From Verrucomicrobiota bacterium (GTDB taxonomy: Bacteria; Verrucomicrobiota; Verrucomicrobiia; Limisphaerales; AV2), in NCBI GenBank assembly GCA_003219675.1, contig QHPW01000327.1, positions 2,243-9,409 of the forward strand: DNA of 7,167 nt, given 5' to 3'. Below are positions 1 through 7,167 of the stretch, in pieces. The translations under genes and the position numbers were made by a program. The notes beneath the pieces were generated by a model that did not search any database, was not told the origin of the DNA, and was given only the letters and a program-made list of their open reading frames with translations. Every line of letters starts with the position of its first letter. Position 1 is the first letter of the stretch.

Positions 1-2502
1 CCTCTGTATGACGCCCTGGGCAACGTCATCGGGGTACAGGGAATGTTTTGGGACGTCACCGAGCGCAGAAAAATGGAGCAGGCGCTCGCCTACGAACGCG
101 ATCTGTTGCGCGTCCTGCTCGACAACATCCCCGACAACATTTACTTCAAAGACTCGCAATCGCGCTTCGTGAAAGTGGGCCAGGCCCTGGCGCGGAAATT
201 CGGCGTCAAGGATCCGGAGGAAACGGTGGGCAAGACGGACTTCGACTTCTTCACCCCGGAGCATGCCAGGGCCGCTTTCGAAGACGAACAGTTTATCATT
301 CGCACCGGGCAGCCGATTATCGGCAGGATGGAAAAGGAAACCTGGCACGATGGCAGGGTGACCTGGGGATTGACCACCAAGATGCCGTTCCGGGACAAAG
401 ACGGCACAATCATCGGCACCTTCGGCGTCACCAAAGACATCACGCAGCTCAAGGAAACCGAACAGGAGCTGGCCAAGGCGCGCGACGTGGCGGTGGAATC
501 CGCGCGCTTGAAATCGGAATTCCTCGCCAACATGAGCCATGAAATCCGCACGCCAATGAACGGCATCATCGGCATGACCGGGCTGTTGACGGACACCGAC
601 TTGAACGACGAACAGCGCGATTTCGCCGACACCATCCGCAGCAGCGCCGACGCGCTCCTGACGATCATCAACGACATTCTCGACTTTTCCAAAATCGAGG
701 CCGGCAAGCTCAGCATCGAAACCATCAATTTCGACGTGCGCGACGTCGTCGAAAGCACCGTCGAGCTTTTGGCCGAGCGCGCCGAAGCCAAAGGGATCGA
801 ACTGGCCTCCTGGGTGCTCGATGATGTGCCGCGCCATTTGCGGGGTGATCCGGGACGGCTGCGGCAAGTGCTGACCAATCTTCTGGGCAACGCGATCAAA
901 TTCACCGAACGTGGCGAAGTCATCGTGCGCGTCACGAAAGAAAGCGAAACTGAAGAGCGGGTCGCGATCCGCTGCGCCGTGGCCGATACCGGCATTGGAA
1001 TCCCTCTCGGAGCGCAGAAGAACCTGTTCCAGGCATTCACTCAGGCCGACGGATCGTTGACGCGCAGATACGGCGGCACGGGTCTGGGGCTGGCCATTTC
1101 CAAACAACTGGTCGAACTCATGGGCGGCCGGATCGGGATGGAGAGCGAGCCTGGCAAAGGCTCGACGTTCTGGTTTGTGCTCCAACTGGAAAAACAGCCG
1201 CCCGGCACGACCTTCTTTTTCAAGCGGCCGCGCGGAAACCTGGAAGACCTGCGGGTGTTGATTGTGGACGACAACGCCACCAACCGGCAGATCCTGCAGC
1301 ACCAGACCGCCTCCTGGAAAATGCGCAGTCGCACGGCGGCGAGCGGCGCCGAGGGGCTGGAACTGCTCCGCCGCGAGGCCGCCAAAGGCGATCCTTTCCA
1401 CCTCGTCATCCTGGACCTTCAGATGCCCGAGATGGACGGCCTGACTCTGGCGCAAACGATTCGCGCCGATCCGCTCACTCGAAAGACGCATCTGGTGATG
1501 TTGACGTCGCTGGGCCTGCGGCTCGACGCGGAAGCCTGGCGCGGCGCGGGCATTGACGCGTATCTGGTCAAGCCGGTCAAAGAATCCCGCCTGTTTGACT
1601 GCCTGGCCACGGTCATGGCCGAATCAACGGCGCACGCCGAGGGGCACCCGCACGCGCTCCGTGCGACCGACGTGATGAGCCGCTCGCACGCGCTCAATCC
1701 CAAGCACGTGCGCATTTTGATGGCCGAAGACAACGTCGTGAACCAAAAGGTCGGGCTCCGTCAATTGAAGAAGCTCGGCTACTCGGCGGACGCGGTCGCC
1801 AACGGCGCAGAGGCCGTGGAAGCGTTGAGACGAATTCCCTACGACATCGTCCTGATGGACTGCCACATGCCGGAACTGGACGGCTACGAAGCAACACGGT
1901 TGATCCGGCAGTTTGAGATGGAACGGAACGACCCCCAGCAGCCGCCGGTGTACATCATTGCGCTGACGGCCAACGCGCTCGAATGCGACCGCGAGAAATG
2001 CCTGGCTGCCGGCATGAACGATTACATCAGCAAGCCGGTCAAACTGCCGGAGCTGCAGGCCGTGCTCCAGGAAGCAGCCAGCTTCGTCCGGCCTGTGGCG
2101 ACGCGGAAGCGGACGGAGACCAACAGCGATAACAATGAGGCGGTCATTGACCCTTCTGTGCTCGCCGGACTCAGGGAGCTCCAGGAGCCGGGCGAACCGG
2201 ATGCCGCGGTTGAGCTGATCGATCTGTTCCTGGGTGACACGCCGGTGAAAATTCAAAACATGCAGGCGGCGATCGCCCGTTCCGACGCCCCGGCTTTGAA
2301 GGAGGCGGCCCACGGCCTCAAAGGCAGCGCCAGCAACCTCGGCGCGCGCCGGCTCGCCAAACTGTGCTCCGAACTGGAAAAGCTGTCCAAGGACGGAAAG
2401 CTCTCCCAGGCAGCCGAACTGTTTGGCAAGGTGGCCGGGGAATACAGCCGCGTCTGTTTTGTCCTTGAGCAGGAAAAGAAAAAGCCAATAGAGTCTGTTT
2501 AG
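1..2502 (+). CDS. PAS-containing hybrid sensor histidine kinase (HisKA-HATPase-REC-REC-HPt), 5' end outside window
   Basis: The reading frame is open from base 1, so the ATG at 43 is internal: codons 1-14 plus the next ten read as the end of a PAS domain (IGVQGMFWDVTERRK). Counting from Met43, a complete PAS domain spans about 20-137, followed by a signalling helix (138-157). HisKA carries phospho-acceptor His166 in SHEIRTPMNG. HATPase has the N box at Asn283, G1 at Asp315 (DTGIGI) and G2 at 344-350 (GGTGLGL). The first receiver has acidic pair Asp409/Asp410, phospho-acceptor Asp458 and Lys510. The second has Glu562/Asp563, Asp606 and Lys664. The C-terminal HPt has His757 in HGLKGSASNLG. All key residues are present, so a full His-Asp-His relay within one protein, as in unorthodox kinases of the BarA/ArcB type, is expected. 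The signal is unknown; no membrane segment is visible in this part, but the N-terminus is missing. The next gene starts 42 nt downstream. Confidence 0.95.
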   Translation, partial: PLYDALGNVIGVQGMFWDVTERRKMEQALAYERDLLRVLLDNIPDNIYFKDSQSRFVKVGQALARKFGVKDPEETVGKTDFDFFTPEHARAAFEDEQFIIRTGQPIIGRMEKETWHDGRVTWGLTTKMPFRDKDGTIIGTFGVTKDITQLKETEQELAKARDVAVESARLKSEFLANMSHEIRTPMNGIIGMTGLLTDTDLNDEQRDFADTIRSSADALLTIINDILDFSKIEAGKLSIETINFDVRDVVESTVELLAERAEAKGIELASWVLDDVPRHLRGDPGRLRQVLTNLLGNAIKFTERGEVIVRVTKESETEERVAIRCAVADTGIGIPLGAQKNLFQAFTQADGSLTRRYGGTGLGLAISKQLVELMGGRIGMESEPGKGSTFWFVLQLEKQPPGTTFFFKRPRGNLEDLRVLIVDDNATNRQILQHQTASWKMRSRTAASGAEGLELLRREAAKGDPFHLVILDLQMPEMDGLTLAQTIRADPLTRKTHLVMLTSLGLRLDAEAWRGAGIDAYLVKPVKESRLFDCLATVMAESTAHAEGHPHALRATDVMSRSHALNPKHVRILMAEDNVVNQKVGLRQLKKLGYSADAVANGAEAVEALRRIPYDIVLMDCHMPELDGYEATRLIRQFEMERNDPQQPPVYIIALTANALECDREKCLAAGMNDYISKPVKLPELQAVLQEAASFVRPVATRKRTETNSDNNEAVIDPSVLAGLRELQEPGEPDAAVELIDLFLGDTPVKIQNMQAAIARSDAPALKEAAHGLKGSASNLGARRLAKLCSELEKLSKDGKLSQAAELFGKVAGEYSRVCFVLEQEKKKPIESV

Positions 2503-2544
2503 AGTGACTGGCTCGATCGAAACCATGATCTCCGCAGTGAAGAA

Positions 2545-5105
<2,561 letters not shown>

Positions 5106-5109
<4 letters not shown>

Positions 5110-6329
5110 AGAAAATGTTGATCATCGAAGACGATCAGATCGTCGGCAATATCTATCGCCACAAATTTCAGGTGGAAGGTTTCCAGGTCTCCTTGGCCAC
5201 CGACGGTGAGGCCGGCGCGGCCGCGGTGAAGGAGATCAACCCGGACGTTGTCATTCTGGACCTGATGCTGCCCAAGCTCAACGGCGTCGAAATCCTGAAA
5301 AAAATGCGCGCAGAGCCGACCACCAAGTCAATCCCTGTGATCGTGCTCTCCAACGCCTATTTGGGCAGCCTGATTCAGGAGGCGTGGAAGGCGGGCGCCA
5401 ACCATTGCATGATCAAAGCCAATTGCACTCCCAGACAACTGGTCGAGCTGGTCAACAAGACCCTCAGCGCCGCGCCCGCGATGGAATCCCCTGCCCCCAG
5501 GCCTGAAACCGCTTCTAAATCTGCTCACGCGCCGGCTTCGCCGGCGACCGCCGCAAGCCCGCCGCGACCCCCCGACGGTTTGGAAGATGACACCGCCTTT
5601 CAGACCGAACTTCGCCAGGCGTTTATGAAGAGCGCGCCGGACCAGATCGCGGAGTTGCGCACCCTGCTTCAGGCGTTCGTTAAAAGCGAAGGCGACACGG
5701 CCCGGCTTCCGAGGCTGTTCACGCTTTATCGCAAGCTCCATTCACTCACCAGCAATTCCGCCGTGGCCGGCCTGACCAGCGTCGCCAAAATGGCCTCGGC
5801 ACTCGAGGCGCTGTTGAAGGAACTCTACGAAAAGCCGAAGAACATCAACGCTTCGACCATGCGCACGGTGGCGCACACGATCGATTTCCTCGCCATTCTC
5901 CTGGAACACAGCAGCGCGAAGGACCCGGATAATTTTCCGCCGCCGAACATCATGGTCGTGGACGACGAAGCCATCTCCCGCCGCGCTGTCATTTACGCTC
6001 TGGAAAAGGCCAGCCTGAAATGCGTCAGTGTGGAAGAACCCGCCGCCGCGCTGACGATGCTTTCGGAAAACCGGTTCGATCTGGTTTTTCTCGACGTGGA
6101 CATGCCCGGCATGAATGGCTTCGAGCTGTGCGCCAAGCTGCGCACACTGCGGGGTCACGCCAAAACGCCGGTGGTGTTCGTCACCGGCCTGACCGACTTC
6201 GAGAGCCGCGCTCGTTCCACCTTGAGCGGCGGCAACGACCTTATCGCCAAGCCGTTTTTGTTCATGGAACTGGCGGTCAAAGCCTTGACCTATGTGCTTA
6301 AAGGTCAATTGGGAATTATACGCACCTGA
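5106..6329 (+). CDS. REC-HPt-REC phosphorelay protein without output domain
   Basis: This 407-residue protein starts at the ATGA overlap with the upstream kinase stop, with a short AGGT at 5097-5100 as a weak ribosome site. The first receiver (about 3-120) has Glu8/Asp9/Asp10, phospho-acceptor Asp52, Ser82 at the switch position and Lys104, followed by Ala rather than the usual Pro (IKANCTP). An Ala/Pro-rich linker covers about 121-158. A helical region (about 160-265) resembles a CheA-type HPt: His212 lies in LHSLTSNSAVAGL, followed by a helix that ends near LLKELYEKP. The second receiver (about 282-400) has Asp286/287, phospho-acceptor Asp330, Thr in VFVTGL and Lys382. The stop-start overlap makes co-translation with the hybrid kinase likely, so the protein is a plausible relay partner or phosphate sink of the two kinases. 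No DNA-binding or enzymatic domain is present. The HPt assignment is less certain than the receivers because the Lys and Gly that usually follow the His are absent. Confidence 0.93.
5530..5546. repeat. Perfect 7-bp inverted repeat with 3-nt loop in the Ala/Pro linker
   Basis: CGCCGGC, TTC, GCCGGCG forms a perfect 7-bp stem with a 3-nt loop inside the coding region for the linker of the REC-HPt-REC protein. It is not followed by a T-run, so it is not a typical terminator. It probably reflects GC-biased Ala/Pro codons rather than a selected structure. Confidence 0.5.
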
Positions 6330-6409
6330 AATGCTGCCGCGCTGCGTTCGCCTTTCTGCGCAACCCCGCCCCGGTTTTGGCAACTTCACCGCCGCTCACC
6401 CCCCTTGAC
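6330..6409 (+). other. 80-nt gap between phosphorelay genes and HIT gene, filled by a 25-codon ORF
   Basis: The gap has no clear terminator hairpin and no convincing promoter. It is filled by a short reading frame: ATG at 6331, one base after the upstream TGA, running 25 codons to a TGA at 6406-6408, one base before the HIT ATG at 6410. The peptide is rich in Pro, Ala and Arg and resembles nothing I recognise. It could be a coupling leader, or a chance ORF in GC-rich DNA, which is more likely. In another frame, the HIT reading frame could extend back to a TTG at 6377. Confidence 0.3.
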
Positions 6410-6931
6410 ATGGACTCGCTCCACGCTCCCTGGCGGATTGAATACATCCTGGCGCCGAAGTCGCCGCTGAGGGATGCCTCGTTGTTCACCCAAATCGCGC
6501 AGTCGAGCGACGATGAAGCCAACCATGTCCTGGCGCGCGACCGCACCTGCTACGCGTTGTTGAACACCTATCCTTACACCGGCGGGCACCTGATGATCGT
6601 GCCGTACAAGCAGGTGCCCGACTTCAACGGACTGACCGACGATGAGCTTTGTGATCTCCTGCGACTCACGCGGCGCTGCCAGAATGCATTGACCCGGGTG
6701 ATGAAACCCGATGGCTTCAACATCGGCGTGAACCTCGGCAAAGTCGCCGGCGCCGGCATCCTTGAGCATTTGCACCTTCACGTCGTGCCGCGCTGGAACG
6801 GCGACACCAACTTCATGCCGGTCACCGCCGGCACCACGGTCGTCCCTCAGGCGTTGAAAGAACTCGCCGCCCGACTCCGCGAGGAATTGGCCGCCGAATC
6901 GGCACCCCGCGCTCCGCACTCCGCACTCTGA
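6410..6931 (+). CDS. HIT-family protein, Ap4A phosphorylase/hydrolase-like
   Basis: The HIT motif is plain: EHLHLHVVPRW with His120, His122 and His124 (counted from the ATG at 6410); the middle His is the expected nucleophile that attacks the alpha-phosphate of a nucleotide substrate. Earlier segments also fit the family: an APWRIEYI start, CYALLNTYPYTGGHLMIVPY, and after the triad GDTNFMPVTAGTTVVPQ. That C-terminal block and the overall length (173 residues) match the branch that includes the mycobacterial Ap4A phosphorylase Rv2613c better than the short Hint/PKCI proteins. Substrate is inferred only; other nucleoside phosphates are possible. The frame is open to a TTG at 6377, but the family usually begins just before the APWR segment, so ATG 6410 is preferred. 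Neither start has a clear Shine-Dalgarno. The last residues (from about 165) come from a short DNA repeat and look like an unconserved tail. The PhoH-like gene starts 1 nt after the stop. Confidence 0.9.
   Translation: MDSLHAPWRIEYILAPKSPLRDASLFTQIAQSSDDEANHVLARDRTCYALLNTYPYTGGHLMIVPYKQVPDFNGLTDDELCDLLRLTRRCQNALTRVMKPDGFNIGVNLGKVAGAGILEHLHLHVVPRWNGDTNFMPVTAGTTVVPQALKELAARLREELAAESAPRAPHSAL
6912..6928 (+). repeat. Short tandem repeat at the 3' end of the HIT gene
   Basis: The 7-nt unit CTCCGCA occurs twice in tandem plus a partial third copy (CTC), just before the HIT stop codon. It encodes the low-complexity tail of the protein. The array is very short, so it may be slippage within a non-conserved tail or a fragment of a dispersed repeat. 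Confidence 0.5.
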
Positions 6932-6932
6932 A

Positions 6933-7167
6933 ATGGCCTCTGAAACCCTTCACTTCGAAAACGCTCGCCAGGCCCAGCAGCTTTTCAACAACGATCCGCG
7001 CAATCTTCAGGCCTTGGAGGAACAGCTCGAGGTCAAAGCCACCGCTCGCGATGGCTGGATCAAGCTGGAAGGATCGACCGAGGCGGTCGAACGCGTCAAA
7101 CAGATGTTCCAACTGCTGGAAAGCTCCCTCAAATCCGGCTCGCCCGTGCGCAATCGCGAATTCGCTT
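6933..7167 (+). CDS. phoH: PhoH-like protein, N-terminal part, 3' end outside window
   Basis: The ATG at 6933 lies 1 nt after the HIT stop (TGAaATG) and the frame stays open for 78 codons to the window edge. The N-terminus reads ETLHFENARQAQQLF, then RNLQALEEQLEVKATARDGW, IKLEG and EAVERVKQMFQLLESSL. This is the pattern of the small RNA-binding-like (KH-type) N-terminal domain of PhoH/YbeZ proteins, which precedes a P-loop ATPase domain; that ATPase part is not in the window, so Walker motifs cannot be checked. PhoH proteins are predicted ATPases linked to RNA metabolism and often sit beside ybeY. Assignment is from the N-terminal domain alone. It is probably co-transcribed with the HIT gene; no Shine-Dalgarno is evident, so coupling to HIT translation is plausible. 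Confidence 0.8.
   Translation, partial: MASETLHFENARQAQQLFNNDPRNLQALEEQLEVKATARDGWIKLEGSTEAVERVKQMFQLLESSLKSGSPVRNREFA

Noticed and set aside
43..45. ATG at 43 as the start of the first kinase
   Set aside because: The frame is open upstream to base 1 and codes for the conserved end of a PAS domain that runs through this Met.
141..1040. Antisense ORF of 299 codons
   Set aside because: Ser/Arg-rich shadow of the PAS and kinase core with no known motif.
5530..5546. GC hairpin as a transcription terminator
   Set aside because: It lies within coding sequence and lacks a following T-run.
6377..6379. TTG start for the HIT gene
   Set aside because: It would add 11 residues with no family similarity; the ATG at 6410 sits at the usual family start. 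Not excluded.
6405..6410. TTGACA as a -35 promoter element
   Set aside because: It overlaps the HIT start codon and no -10-like sequence lies about 17 bases downstream.

Overview
This is a GC-rich bacterial window (about 60% G+C by eye) with every gene on the + strand and almost no intergenic DNA. Three consecutive genes (1-6329) encode a multistep phosphorelay. Two downstream genes (6410-7167) encode a HIT-family nucleotide-binding hydrolase or phosphorylase and the start of a PhoH-family ATPase. The PAS and hybrid-kinase sequence style, the weak or absent Shine-Dalgarno sequences and the REC-HPt-REC protein suggest a PVC-group bacterium, perhaps Verrucomicrobiota. That placement is an impression from sequence style, not a demonstrated assignment.

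Region 1-2502 is the 3' part of a multi-PAS hybrid sensor kinase that runs in from upstream: PAS tail, PAS, HisKA, HATPase, REC, REC, HPt. Region 2545-5109 is a second hybrid kinase with an extra N-terminal receiver: REC, HisKA, HATPase, REC, REC, Pro-rich linker, HPt. The kinase cores and C-terminal receivers of the two proteins are clearly paralogous, in places at DNA level. Region 5106-6329 overlaps the second kinase gene by 4 nt (ATGA) and encodes a 407-residue REC, Ala/Pro linker, CheA-like HPt, REC protein. Together the visible parts hold two kinase cores, seven receivers and three HPt-like modules. None of the three proteins has a DNA-binding, cyclase, phosphodiesterase or other recognisable output domain.

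After an 80-nt gap come a HIT protein (6410-6931), most like the Ap4A-phosphorylase-type branch, and, 1 nt later, the N-terminal 78 codons of a PhoH-like protein (6933 to the window end). This pair looks like nucleotide/RNA housekeeping, and its link to the phosphorelay may be only positional. No rRNA, tRNA, CRISPR, insertion sequence or convincing terminator was seen.

The points most worth checking are: loss of the conserved receiver lysine in the N-terminal REC of the second kinase (Asn108); divergent HPt motifs in the second and third proteins; a 21-residue insertion in the second kinase's ATPase domain; the missing output component; and tiny ORFs that sit against the downstream start codons in both gaps.
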